Shown here piece after piece: positions 1 through 6,546 of a DNA stretch of 12,839 nt. Source of the DNA: Candidatus Latescibacterota bacterium (GTDB lineage Bacteria; Latescibacterota; UBA2968; UBA8231); assembly GCA_022827165.1 (NCBI GenBank), contig JAJDTN010000342.1, forward strand, positions 1 to 12,839, given 5' to 3'. The translations under genes and the position numbers were made by a program. How positions within the stretch are numbered: the first letter of the stretch is position 1; every line of letters starts with the position of its first letter. The notes under the pieces are model-generated. The model had not been told where the DNA came from, searched no databases, and was given only the letters and a program-made list of their open reading frames with translations.

Positions 1-949
1 CCTCCTTGGAGGCGCCCTGCCGGACGATGAATCCGCGGGCGAAGCGCGGCCGGTCGCGCGCGTCCCCCCGGATCAGGGAACTCGGGTTGAGCAGGTACGG
101 CGCGTCGTAGAGGTTGAGCACCCACACCAGCTCCCACGACGGGCGCAGGCGCGAGCGCACCACCGCGTTCAGCCCGCGCACCCGCGCCTCGGAGTGGTCG
201 CGGTAGCCGTCGAGGTCCAGCTGCCGCGCCGACAGGTGCCAGGAGTGGCGTCCGCCCCCGGTGAGGGTAGCCTGACGCAGCCACAGGCCGTCGCTGCCGG
301 CGACCAGGCGCGGCTTCACCCGCAGGCCCGCCGCCTCGGGGTGTTCTGTGCGCACGGAGACCACGCCGCCGCCGGCGTTCCCGTACAGGCTCGAGTTGGG
401 CCCACGCAGCACCTCCACCCGTCCGGCCGCGGCCAGGTCGATGTTGCCGAGCTGGGTCTGGCCGTCCGGGGTGGTCAGGGGCACCCCGTCGAGCAGGACC
501 TTGACGCCGCGCACCCCGAAGGCGGCCCTCGCCCCCAGGCCGCGGGCCATCAGCCGCGGACCCTGGGACGGGTTGTTGCGCTCGGCCACGTACAGCCCCG
601 GCACCTGGCGCAGGACCTCGCTCAGGGAGATCGCCTTCTCACCCGGCGCGAAGTCATCCCGCCCGACGGTGGAGACCGCCAGCGGCAGGCGCTCCAGGGG
701 GGCCGGGTCGCGGGTGGCGGTGACCACCACCACGGGCGCCGTGTACCGCGTTGAGTCGGGGGGCTCGGGGTCTGCGGCGAAGGCGGCCGCTGGCAGCAAC
801 CAGATCTGCGCCCGGAGGGAGGGGAGCCGCCGCCGCCGGCCGGGCGCCGCCGGCAGGATCCTCCCAGCGAGGGCGGGGCTCCGCGGGTGGTGGGCCGGGG
901 GGGCCGCGGCCTGCGGGGCTGGCGCCCGGAGCGAAGGGAGGCGCATCAT
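1..949 (-). CDS. TonB-dependent outer-membrane receptor, N-terminal part (cut by left edge)
   Basis: Reading leftwards from 949 there is an open frame of about 316 codons with no stop before the edge. It encodes the N-terminus and plug domain of a TonB-dependent receptor, which imports siderophores, cofactors or other scarce ligands across the outer membrane using TonB/ExbBD energy. Visible marks are a hydrophobic signal segment (IWLLPAAAFAA) after an Arg-rich stretch, a TonB-box-like VVVVTATRD, and the plug signatures LSEVLRQVPGLYV, VLLDGVPLTTPDGQTQLGNI and VEVLRGPNSSLYGNAGGGV. The plug resembles the ferric-citrate/siderophore class, but the ligand cannot be assigned. The barrel lies outside the window. 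The start is uncertain: ATG at 949 or 946 gives an unusually long N-terminus of about 55 residues before the mature protein, no other in-frame ATG or GTG lies before the signal segment, and the upstream ribosome site is weak. Family call is firm; start is not. Confidence 0.9.
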   Translation of the reverse strand, partial: MMRLPSLRAPAPQAAAPPAHHPRSPALAGRILPAAPGRRRRLPSLRAQIWLLPAAAFAADPEPPDSTRYTAPVVVVTATRDPAPLERLPLAVSTVGRDDFAPGEKAISLSEVLRQVPGLYVAERNNPSQGPRLMARGLGARAAFGVRGVKVLLDGVPLTTPDGQTQLGNIDLAAAGRVEVLRGPNSSLYGNAGGGVVSVRTEHPEAAGLRVKPRLVAGSDGLWLRQATLTGGGRHSWHLSARQLDLDGYRDHSEARVRGLNAVVRSRLRPSWELVWVLNLYDAPYLLNPSSLIRGDARDRPRFARGFIVRQGASKE

Positions 950-1114
950 GCGGCGCCCGTCAGGAGCGAGAGCCGCCCCATTCGGAGGCCGGAGGGAGCC
1001 GCCATCAGCCGCCGGACCGCGGGCCTTGCCATCGCGGCAACCCTCATGGGGGCGCGCTCAAGGGGGCGCATCCGCTGGCGCCAGACCATCGGTTGAATCC
1101 GTCCTTCCTCCATC

Positions 1115-1144
1115 TTGGCGCGGGGGTCGAGCGGGGCCTATGGT
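1115..1144 (+). promoter_or_regulatory. Possible sigma-70-type promoter for the dehydrogenase/enolase pair
   Basis: TTGGCG at 1115-1120 and TATGGT at 1139-1144 are separated by 18 bases and lie about 60 bases before the ATG at 1203. The stretch between the divergent start at 949 and 1203 holds nothing else that I can assign. Match to consensus is moderate, and chance matches in a GC-rich host cannot be excluded. Confidence 0.3.
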
Positions 1145-1202
1145 AGTGGCCAGCGTCGGACCGGCGCCACCAGCCGGCGTGCCCTCGTCCCAAGCCGCAC
1201 CC

Positions 1203-2207
1203 ATGCCAGACAACCCCATCCCCTCCAGCGGCCGCCGCGTCGTTGTCCGCCCCGACGGCCGGATCGTCACCGAGCCCTTCGAGATCACGCCCCCCGGCCC
1301 CGGCCAGGCGCTCGTCGAGACCGTCCGCACCCTCATCAGCGCCGGCACCGAGTTGGGCACCCAGGAGCAGGACCGCACGCGGGACTACATCCCCGGCTAC
1401 TCCAACACCGGCCGCGTCCTCGCCCTCGGCGACGGCTGCGAGGGCTACACCGTCGGCGACCGGGTCCTCTCCCTGGGGGCCCACGCGAGCCACGTCACCG
1501 TCTCCACCGAGCCGCGGTCGCTGGCACGACTGCCGGAGGGCGTCTCCTTCGACGACGGCGTCTACGGCGTGTTGGGGAGCGTCTCCATGCACGGGGTCCG
1601 CAAGGCGCGCCTGGAGCTGGGGGAGTTCGCCGCCGTCACCGGCATGGGCCTGGTGGGCCAGCTCGCCCTGCAGCTGGCGGCGCGCTCGGGGTGCGAGCTG
1701 CTCATCGCCGTCGACCTCAGCGCCGCCCGCCTGGAGATCGCCTCCCGCTCGGGGGCGACCCACACCATCCAGGCGGACGCGGATCTGCCCTCGCGCGTCG
1801 CCGCCATCACGCAGGACCGGGGGCTGGATGTCGCCATCGAGGCCTCGGGCTATCCCGAGATCCTGCCCGTGCTCTTCGACATGGCCCGCATCGGCGGCCG
1901 CATCATGGCCCTCGGGTCGATCTGGCACCGCAAGGTCGAGGTCGACTTCATGGACTTCCATCAGAAGGAGCTGACCCTGGTGGGCTGCCATCAGCCCAAG
2001 TGCCCGACCACGGCGACCCCGGCCTGGCCCTGGACCCAGCAGTACAACCGCCGCCAAGTGCTGAAAATGATCGCGCGCGGAGAGCTGGACGTGGCCCGGC
2101 TGACCACCCACCGCATGCCGTACACCGAGGCCACCGAGGCCTACCGGCTGCTGCGCGACGAGCGCGACCAGGCCCTCGGCGTCCTGCTCACCTGGGGACA
2201 GTCATGA
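1203..2207 (+). CDS. Zinc-ligand-less medium-chain dehydrogenase/reductase
   Basis: A 334-residue protein of the medium-chain dehydrogenase/reductase (MDR) superfamily, expected to oxidise an alcohol or sugar-type substrate with NAD(P). The Rossmann motif is GMGLVG (residues 147-152). Asp171, after IAV at the end of the second strand, favours NAD over NADP. The usual catalytic zinc ligands are missing by manual alignment: the CGSD-type segment reads LISAGTEL (44-51), and the GHE segment reads PGYSNTG (64-70) with Tyr and Ser in place of His and Glu. The structural-zinc cysteine lobe is also absent. This pattern is known in BchC-like and other zinc-free MDR subgroups. ATG 1203 was chosen because the MDR fold begins soon after it. 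An in-frame ATG at 1140 would add 21 low-complexity residues, and neither has a good ribosome site. The stop overlaps the next start (ATGA), implying coupled translation with the enolase-superfamily gene. Confidence 0.85.
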   Translation: MPDNPIPSSGRRVVVRPDGRIVTEPFEITPPGPGQALVETVRTLISAGTELGTQEQDRTRDYIPGYSNTGRVLALGDGCEGYTVGDRVLSLGAHASHVTVSTEPRSLARLPEGVSFDDGVYGVLGSVSMHGVRKARLELGEFAAVTGMGLVGQLALQLAARSGCELLIAVDLSAARLEIASRSGATHTIQADADLPSRVAAITQDRGLDVAIEASGYPEILPVLFDMARIGGRIMALGSIWHRKVEVDFMDFHQKELTLVGCHQPKCPTTATPAWPWTQQYNRRQVLKMIARGELDVARLTTHRMPYTEATEAYRLLRDERDQALGVLLTWGQS

Positions 2208-3439
2208 AGGTCACGGAGATCGAGGTCCACCGGATCACCCTGCCGTACGTCGACTGGATCGCCTACCAGCTCAACCACTACTACGGGCCGACGCAGCGGA
2301 CCATCTACGTGGCCCACACCGACGACGGCCTCACCGGCCTCGGGGAGAGCGGATCCACCGAGCCGCGGGAGACGGTGGACCGCTACATAGGCACCAACCC
2401 CTTCGACCACCTGGGCGACGAGGTCTCCCTGGGGCTGGGCACGGCGATGTACGACCTGATGGGGCAGGCCGCGGGCGTGCCGGTGTACAAGCTCTTCGGC
2501 CAGAAGTACCGCTCCTGGGTGCCGGTGGGCAGCTGGACCGTCTCCACCCATCCCGACCGCATGGCCGAGGCCGTGCGCGAGTACGCGGCCCAGGGCTACA
2601 CGTGGCTGAAGTACCACCTCTCCCCCTTCGAGAACGTCATCGACCAGACCGAGGCGATGCAGGCGGTGGCGCCGAAGGGGTTCCGCATCCACTACGACTT
2701 CACCATGCACGGCACCGACGACCACATGTTCGCCCTGCTGACGAAGCTGGCGCGCTATCCGATCGCCGGCTGCTTCGAGGACGCCCTGCCGGCGCAGGAC
2801 CTGCCCGGATACATCGAGCTGCGCAAGCGCAGCCCCCTGCCGGTGGTCCTCCATCACTGTCCCCTGGGCGCGACCTACGAGGTCCTCATGGGCGCCGCCG
2901 ACGCCTACATGCTCGGCCACTCCCGCATCGGCGACGCCGCGCGCCGGGCCGGGCTCTTCGCCGCCGCCGGCATCCCCTTCATGCTGCAGAACGTGGGCGG
3001 CGACATCACCCGGGCCATGACCTGCCACATGATGGCCGCCTTCCCCACGGCGAACTTCCACTTCTTCAGCGACTGCGAGACCTGGGCCGACGACGTGGTC
3101 CACGAGCGGTCGCAGCCGGTGAACGGGTTTCTGAAAGTGCCGGAGAAGCCGGGCCTCGGCGTCACCCTGGACCGCGACGCCCTGGAGCGGTTGAAGCGGC
3201 TGGAGCTGCCTGCTCAGCCGAGGTGGATCGTCCGCTCGCGCTTCGCCAACGGCGCGCGGATGTACAACATCGCCGATCCCGCCGAGTCGATCTTCATGGT
3301 GCGCCCCGACCGGCGGCGGCTGATCCCCATGAGCTACGACGCCCCCATCGAGACCGACTACTGGGACGACGACGGCTCGCCGGAGTACCGGGAGATGTTC
3401 GAGCGCATCGAGCGCGAGGGGATGGTGCTGGAGCGCTGA
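2204..3439 (+). CDS. Mandelate racemase/muconate lactonizing enzyme family protein with altered active site
   Basis: A 411-residue enolase-superfamily protein. The N-terminal capping domain (about 1-100) shows GLTGLGESG and TAMYDLMGQAAGVPVYKLFG, the usual entry into the barrel. The barrel follows from about residue 105. Members bind Mg2+ and remove the alpha-proton of a carboxylate, often as sugar-acid dehydratases or racemases. Lys136 (TWLKYH), Asp165 (IHYDFTMH) and Glu192 (CFEDAL) fit the strand-2 lysine and the first two metal ligands. The third ligand position, normally Glu, reads LHHCP (216-220), and the following VQPD-type strand reads YMLGHSR (235-241), so canonical Glu and Asp residues are missing. 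The C-terminus (about 340-411) is a long acidic extension. It follows the dehydrogenase with an ATGA overlap, suggesting consecutive steps on one substrate, perhaps a sugar acid. Substrate and even catalysis remain open. Confidence 0.85.
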   Translation: MKVTEIEVHRITLPYVDWIAYQLNHYYGPTQRTIYVAHTDDGLTGLGESGSTEPRETVDRYIGTNPFDHLGDEVSLGLGTAMYDLMGQAAGVPVYKLFGQKYRSWVPVGSWTVSTHPDRMAEAVREYAAQGYTWLKYHLSPFENVIDQTEAMQAVAPKGFRIHYDFTMHGTDDHMFALLTKLARYPIAGCFEDALPAQDLPGYIELRKRSPLPVVLHHCPLGATYEVLMGAADAYMLGHSRIGDAARRAGLFAAAGIPFMLQNVGGDITRAMTCHMMAAFPTANFHFFSDCETWADDVVHERSQPVNGFLKVPEKPGLGVTLDRDALERLKRLELPAQPRWIVRSRFANGARMYNIADPAESIFMVRPDRRRLIPMSYDAPIETDYWDDDGSPEYREMFERIEREGMVLER

Positions 3440-3450
3440 GCCGCAAACTC

Positions 3451-3480
3451 TTGCGACACGCCATTGGATTGGCCGATTAT
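3451..3480 (+). promoter_or_regulatory. Weak promoter candidate before the nuclease gene
   Basis: TTGCGA (3451-3456) and GATTAT (3475-3480) are 18 bases apart. Transcription would begin at about 3487, almost on the ATG at 3489, which has no recognisable ribosome site, so a leaderless message is possible. This stretch is poorer in GC than its surroundings. The assignment is tentative. Confidence 0.2.
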
Positions 3481-3502
3481 GCAAACATATGCAAGATCGG
3501 CC
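3471..3502. repeat. Inverted repeat around the nuclease start
   Basis: GGCCGAT at 3471-3477 is matched by ATCGGCC at 3496-3502, with 18 bases between that contain two ATGCAA copies. The right arm lies within the first codons of the nuclease gene. It could be an operator or a weak hairpin at the start of the message. No partner protein is evident. Confidence 0.35.
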
Positions 3503-4400
3503 GATCGATGGATTCCGGGGCTGGTCCCAGACCCCGGGACCGCTTGTGGCGATGCTGCTTTCGGCAGCCACGCTGTCAGCGCAGACCAAGGACGATTTCG
3601 AGTACTGGGACACCAATGGCAACGGGGACCTGACCTGCTCCGAGGCTTACCGTAGCGGCGGTTCCACCGGTCTCAAGCTGCCCGCCCACCGGGACGATCG
3701 CAACGGAACCGCCATCACGTACGAATGGCTTCAACGCAGAGGAGCCAGCGACGGCGACGGCGATGGCGACGCCTGTGAGACCAACCCCAATCCCGGCGGA
3801 TACGTCCCGAAGCGCGTCGACACTCCAGCACCGGACGGCTGCCCGGCTGACGCGGAGACTTGGCGCGGCCTGAAGATCTGTGAGGAACAGCCCCGGACCG
3901 GCTACGACCGGGACGACTACGGGACGGGCTACAGCACCCTGGAAGACGAGATCATCTCCCTGCTGCCCGGCACCATGAAGCACGCCGGGCAGGTGTACAC
4001 CCCGTACTCGTGTCTACCGTTCCCCATCCGGGCCGCCGGTGACGCGGCGACGGACATCGAGCACATCGTGGCCTTGGCCGAGGCCCACGACAGTCACATC
4101 GCCAAGGACCGCCGCCGAGCCTTCGCCAGCGATCTCGACAACCTGACCATCGCGGACCCAACCGTGAATCGAACCCTCAAGAGAGACTCCGACGCCGGAG
4201 AATGGACGCCGGATCATCACGGCGCGTGGTTCGCAGAGCGGGTCATCGCCGTCAAGCTGGAGTACGGGCTCAGCGTGGACCCGGCGGAGCGGGACTCACT
4301 GATCGCGTTGCTGGCCGGCGGTGGGGGCAGACTGGACTGCTCTGACGTGGATACCACCGTGGGGGAGCGGGCTTGGGGACGGGTGAAGGGCCGCCGCTGA
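3489..4400 (+). CDS. Secreted EF-hand/Excalibur-like HNH (DUF1524/GmrSD-type) nuclease-like protein
   Basis: A 303-residue protein, probably exported. The first 32 residues end in a hydrophobic run (PLVAMLLSAATLSA) with a likely cut before QTKDD. Residues 41-52 (DTNGNGDLTCSE) form a complete EF-hand loop with Asp1, Asn3, Asn5, Thr9 and Glu12. DGDGDGDACE (88-97) matches the Excalibur DxDxDGxxCE motif, and the two cysteines (50 and 96) could pair. The C-terminal half carries the DUF1524/GmrSD-like HNH pattern: TDIEHIVALAEA (188-199), SDLDNL (214-219), NRTLK (227-231) and DAGEWTP (235-241). In this family these residues build the metal-dependent DNA-cutting site. Calcium binding and DNA cleavage outside the cytoplasm are inferred. 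Start M1 supplies arginines before the hydrophobic run; Met22 would not. GC is clearly lower than in the flanking genes, suggesting horizontal gain. It stands alone and converges on the gamma-glutamyltransferase gene. Confidence 0.8.
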   Translation: MQDRPIDGFRGWSQTPGPLVAMLLSAATLSAQTKDDFEYWDTNGNGDLTCSEAYRSGGSTGLKLPAHRDDRNGTAITYEWLQRRGASDGDGDGDACETNPNPGGYVPKRVDTPAPDGCPADAETWRGLKICEEQPRTGYDRDDYGTGYSTLEDEIISLLPGTMKHAGQVYTPYSCLPFPIRAAGDAATDIEHIVALAEAHDSHIAKDRRRAFASDLDNLTIADPTVNRTLKRDSDAGEWTPDHHGAWFAERVIAVKLEYGLSVDPAERDSLIALLAGGGGRLDCSDVDTTVGERAWGRVKGRR

Positions 4401-4434
4401 AGAGGGCGACCGGCGCCAGGTCTTCATCACTCGT

Positions 4435-4452
4435 GCGGGGTGGGGACCCCGC
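4435..4452. terminator. Hairpin between convergent genes, possible terminator
   Basis: GCGGGGT (4435-4441) and ACCCCGC (4446-4452) form a perfect 7-bp stem around GGGG, 34 bases past the nuclease stop. Neither strand has a U-run after it, so classical intrinsic termination is doubtful, but its place between converging genes fits a bidirectional stop. Confidence 0.4.
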
Positions 4453-4506
4453 GCCGCTCTACTTGGGGTAGGCGCTGATCTTGCAGGGAGGACGAACTGG
4501 GCAACG

Positions 4507-4523
4507 GCTGCCGCCCGGGCAGC
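4507..4523 (-). terminator. Hairpin at the end of the gamma-glutamyltransferase gene
   Basis: GCTGCC (4507-4512) and GGCAGC (4518-4523) form a 6-bp GC stem with a 5-base loop, starting at the last base of the minus-strand TAG stop (4523-4525). There is no U-tract. It may protect or end the message. Confidence 0.3.
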
Positions 4524-6136
4524 TACAGTCCGGCCGCGTGCCGTCCCGCCTCTGGATCGCCGGCGGCCAGGAATCCGCCTTCATCGACCCGCAGCATCAC
4601 CGGCGTGGAGATCGCCCCGGTCTTCACCCGTAGCGGGTGGCCCCGCCTTTCGAGCTCGGCCCGCACCCGCGGATCCACCGTGTCGTTGATCTCCATCGCA
4701 CCCGCCTCGTCGAAGGTCTGCTCCCGCCGAGGGTTGGGGTCGAAGGAGTTCTGGTGGTGGAAGGTGCAGAACCGGGGGGCCCGCACCGCCTCGGCCGGGG
4801 TCATGCCGAAGTCGATGGCGTCGATCAGCAGGGCCAGGGTGGTCTGGTCCTGGCGGTCGCCGCCGGCGACGCTGACGGCGAAGGCGGGCTTGCCGTCCTT
4901 GAGGACCAGCGTCGGCGTGAGGGTGATGCGGGGCCGCTTGCCGGGCTGGATGCAGTTGGGGTGGCCGGGCGTCGTGTTGAGGCTGCGCAGGCGGTTGCCG
5001 TAGGTGACGCCGGCCTCGCCGCCGTCCATGCGGCTGGTGTCGACGTTGGCGCTCGGTGTCGCCGAGACGACGTTGCCCCAGCGGTCGGCGACGACGCAGG
5101 TGGTGGTGCCCTCGCCGCCGGGGCGGAAGACGCCGCCCGCCTTCACCGCCTCCATGGCCAGCGGGTCCCCCGGCCGCGCCTCGGGGGCGGCGGAGGCCAT
5201 GTCGATCAGGGGCCGGCGCAGGCCGGTGTAGGCGTCGGAGAGCAGGGCCTCCAGGGGGACGTGGACGAACTCCGGGTCGCCGTAGTGGGCGTCGCGGTCG
5301 GCGAAGGCCAGCTTGATCGCCTCCACCACCGCGTGGACGTAGTCGGCCGACAGGTGGCCCATGGCCGCCAGGTCGAAGCCCTCGAGCAGGCGCAGGGCCT
5401 GCAGCAGGGCGGGGCCCTGGGTCCAGGGGCCGCACTTGCAGACGGTGTAGCCGCGGTAGTCGGCGGTGGCCGGCTCCTCGATGGTGGTGGTGTGCGCGGC
5501 CAGGTCGGCCCGCCGCAGGAAGCTGCCGTGCCTGACGAACTCGGCCTCCAGCTCTTCGGCGATGTCGTTGCAGCGTGAGGAGCGGCCGTAGAAGCGGTCG
5601 CAGGCGGCCTGCAGCCGGTCCTCGCGGGACCCGCCCGCCAGGCCCTCCTCCTCCACCATGCGCCGCAGGGTATGGGCCAGCTTCGGCTCCCACTCGCGGT
5701 CGCCGGCGTCGAGGATCTCCAGAGTCGGCGCCACGACCTGCTCCAGGGACATCGTTCCGTAGCGCTGCATGGTGGTGATGCACAGGTCCACCACCGCCGG
5801 AACGGGAGCCATCTTCATGTCCCCCCGGCCCGGGATTCCGTTGGCCATGTACCAGTCGATCGCCGCCGGGTCCAGCGGCGCGCGGCCCTGGCCGGAGAGG
5901 GACTTCACCTCGCCGCGGCCGGCGTCCCAGATCAGCAGCGGCACCTCGCCGCCGATGCCGCAGGCGATATGGTCGGTCACCTGCAGGGCGAAGATGGTGG
6001 CCGCCGCCGCGTCGGCGGCGTTGCCGCCCTGCTCGAGGATCCGCATCCCCGCGGCCACGGCGCCGGCCCCGCCCGCGGCCACCGCGCCGGCGTCGCTGGA
6101 CGCCTCCCAACCGATGTGGTCCGTGCCTTGCGTCAT
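4523..6136 (-). CDS. Gamma-glutamyltransferase-like Ntn hydrolase, no signal peptide
   Basis: A 537-residue member of the gamma-glutamyltranspeptidase family, which self-cleaves and then uses the new N-terminal threonine to transfer or hydrolyse gamma-glutamyl groups. EGTTTCVVAD (342-351) aligns with the nucleophile region of the E. coli enzyme and points to Thr344. GQGRAP (82-87) keeps the substrate-carboxylate arginine (Arg85). PGKRPRITLTPTLV (398-411) matches the stretch after the nucleophile, although the usual Ser-Ser is replaced by Ile-Thr. The common GxGGGG segment reads CGIGGEVPLL (59-68), another departure. Unlike periplasmic GGT there is no signal peptide, so it probably acts in the cytoplasm and may be an acylase-type relative with a different substrate. 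It lies 16 bases after the small coiled-coil gene. Its ribosome site (AAGGGAG) overlaps that gene's TAA stop, so it closes the leftward operon. Confidence 0.88.
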   Translation of the reverse strand: MTQGTDHIGWEASSDAGAVAAGGAGAVAAGMRILEQGGNAADAAAATIFALQVTDHIACGIGGEVPLLIWDAGRGEVKSLSGQGRAPLDPAAIDWYMANGIPGRGDMKMAPVPAVVDLCITTMQRYGTMSLEQVVAPTLEILDAGDREWEPKLAHTLRRMVEEEGLAGGSREDRLQAACDRFYGRSSRCNDIAEELEAEFVRHGSFLRRADLAAHTTTIEEPATADYRGYTVCKCGPWTQGPALLQALRLLEGFDLAAMGHLSADYVHAVVEAIKLAFADRDAHYGDPEFVHVPLEALLSDAYTGLRRPLIDMASAAPEARPGDPLAMEAVKAGGVFRPGGEGTTTCVVADRWGNVVSATPSANVDTSRMDGGEAGVTYGNRLRSLNTTPGHPNCIQPGKRPRITLTPTLVLKDGKPAFAVSVAGGDRQDQTTLALLIDAIDFGMTPAEAVRAPRFCTFHHQNSFDPNPRREQTFDEAGAMEINDTVDPRVRAELERRGHPLRVKTGAISTPVMLRVDEGGFLAAGDPEAGRHAAGL

Positions 6137-6152
6137 GCTCGCTGCGTCTCCC

Positions 6153-6302
6153 TTACGGGTGGCCCTCCAGGTGACGGTCGATCCGGGCGTTCAGGGCATC
6201 GAATCGCCGCTCGAGGCTGTCGATCCGGGCCCCGAGGACCTTCCAGAGGAAAACGGTGGCAGCCACTACGACCGCCGGGGTCACATAGGATTCCAGGCTC
6301 AT
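6153..6302 (-). CDS. Small membrane-anchored coiled-coil protein, copy 2 (49 aa)
   Basis: A 49-residue protein that starts MSLESYV, has one hydrophobic helix (about 7-22, TPAVVVAATVFLWKVL) and ends in an amphipathic helix with heptad spacing (GARIDSL ERRFDAL NARIDRH LEGHP). It reads as a single-pass membrane peptide with a short soluble coiled coil. I do not recognise a named family and assign no function. The start overlaps the stop of copy 1 (ATGA, 6299-6302), so the pair is translationally coupled. It is nearly identical to copy 1 but one heptad shorter. The frame is supported by conservation between the two copies and by the good ribosome site before copy 1. Confidence 0.75.
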   Translation of the reverse strand: MSLESYVTPAVVVAATVFLWKVLGARIDSLERRFDALNARIDRHLEGHP

Positions 6303-6479
6303 TGGGACGGGTGGCCCTCCAGGTGACGGTCGATCCGGGCGTTCAGGGCATCGAATCGCCGCTTGAGGCTGTCGATGCGGGCCCCGAGTCCGTCGATCCT
6401 GGCTCCAAGAACCTTCCAGAGAAAAACGGTGGCAGCCACTACGACCGCCGGGGTCACATAGGATTCCAGGCTCATTGGG
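6155..6479. repeat. Tandem gene duplication, units 152 and 173 bp
   Basis: Unit 6155-6306 and unit 6307-6479 both begin ACGGGTGGCCCTCCAGG and end CAGGCTCATTGGG. They differ by a few substitutions and a 21-base insertion in the second unit. The 21 bases equal one coiled-coil heptad. The units abut without a spacer, so this is a recent direct duplication of a whole small gene. Confidence 0.9.
6299..6475 (-). CDS. Small membrane-anchored coiled-coil protein, copy 1 (58 aa)
   Basis: A 58-residue protein built like copy 2: MSLESYV, one hydrophobic helix, then GARIDGL GARIDSL KRRFDAL NARIDRH LEGHPSQ, which holds one extra GARIDxL heptad. Only the last two residues (SQ) come from beyond the shared end. 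ATG 6475 was chosen because AAGGAGGG lies 8 bases before it and because copy 2 starts at the same residue. A longer frame from 6526 would add 17 residues across the ribosome site. It lies between the Rieske gene and copy 2. Two different-length coiled coils could pair with each other, for example as a heterodimer at the membrane, but that is conjecture. Confidence 0.75.
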   Translation of the reverse strand: MSLESYVTPAVVVAATVFLWKVLGARIDGLGARIDSLKRRFDALNARIDRHLEGHPSQ

Positions 6480-6501
6480 CAGCCCTCCTTCCGCAAGAAC
6501 C

Positions 6502-6513
6502 TTCCCGCGGGAA
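6502..6513. promoter_or_regulatory. 12-bp perfect palindrome upstream of the small coiled-coil genes
   Basis: TTCCCGCGGGAA lies 27 bases before the ATG at 6475 and 33 bases past the Rieske stop. It may be an operator or a processing hairpin between genes of the leftward operon. No cognate protein can be named. Confidence 0.3.
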
Positions 6514-6546
6514 AGCCCCATGTCAAGCCATGGGAGGAACGCGTTT

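Noticed and set aside
194..754. Plus-strand open frame at the left end
   Set aside because: Antisense to the TonB plug domain, which has clear conserved motifs on the minus strand.
348..1202. Upstream extension of the dehydrogenase frame by 285 codons
   Set aside because: It overlaps the TonB receptor on the other strand, is low-complexity, and the MDR fold begins only after ATG 1203.
2141..3622. Long minus-strand open frame opposite the enolase-superfamily gene
   Set aside because: Low-complexity His/Val/Gly-rich translation without motifs; the plus-strand protein is a clear family member.
4401..4522. Possible small gene between the convergent nuclease and gamma-glutamyltransferase genes
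   Set aside because: No open frame with a start and ribosome site; the stretch holds only the two hairpins noted.
4581..6110. Second minus-strand frame inside the gamma-glutamyltransferase gene
   Set aside because: Arg/Gly/Pro-rich out-of-frame shadow of the family-matched frame.
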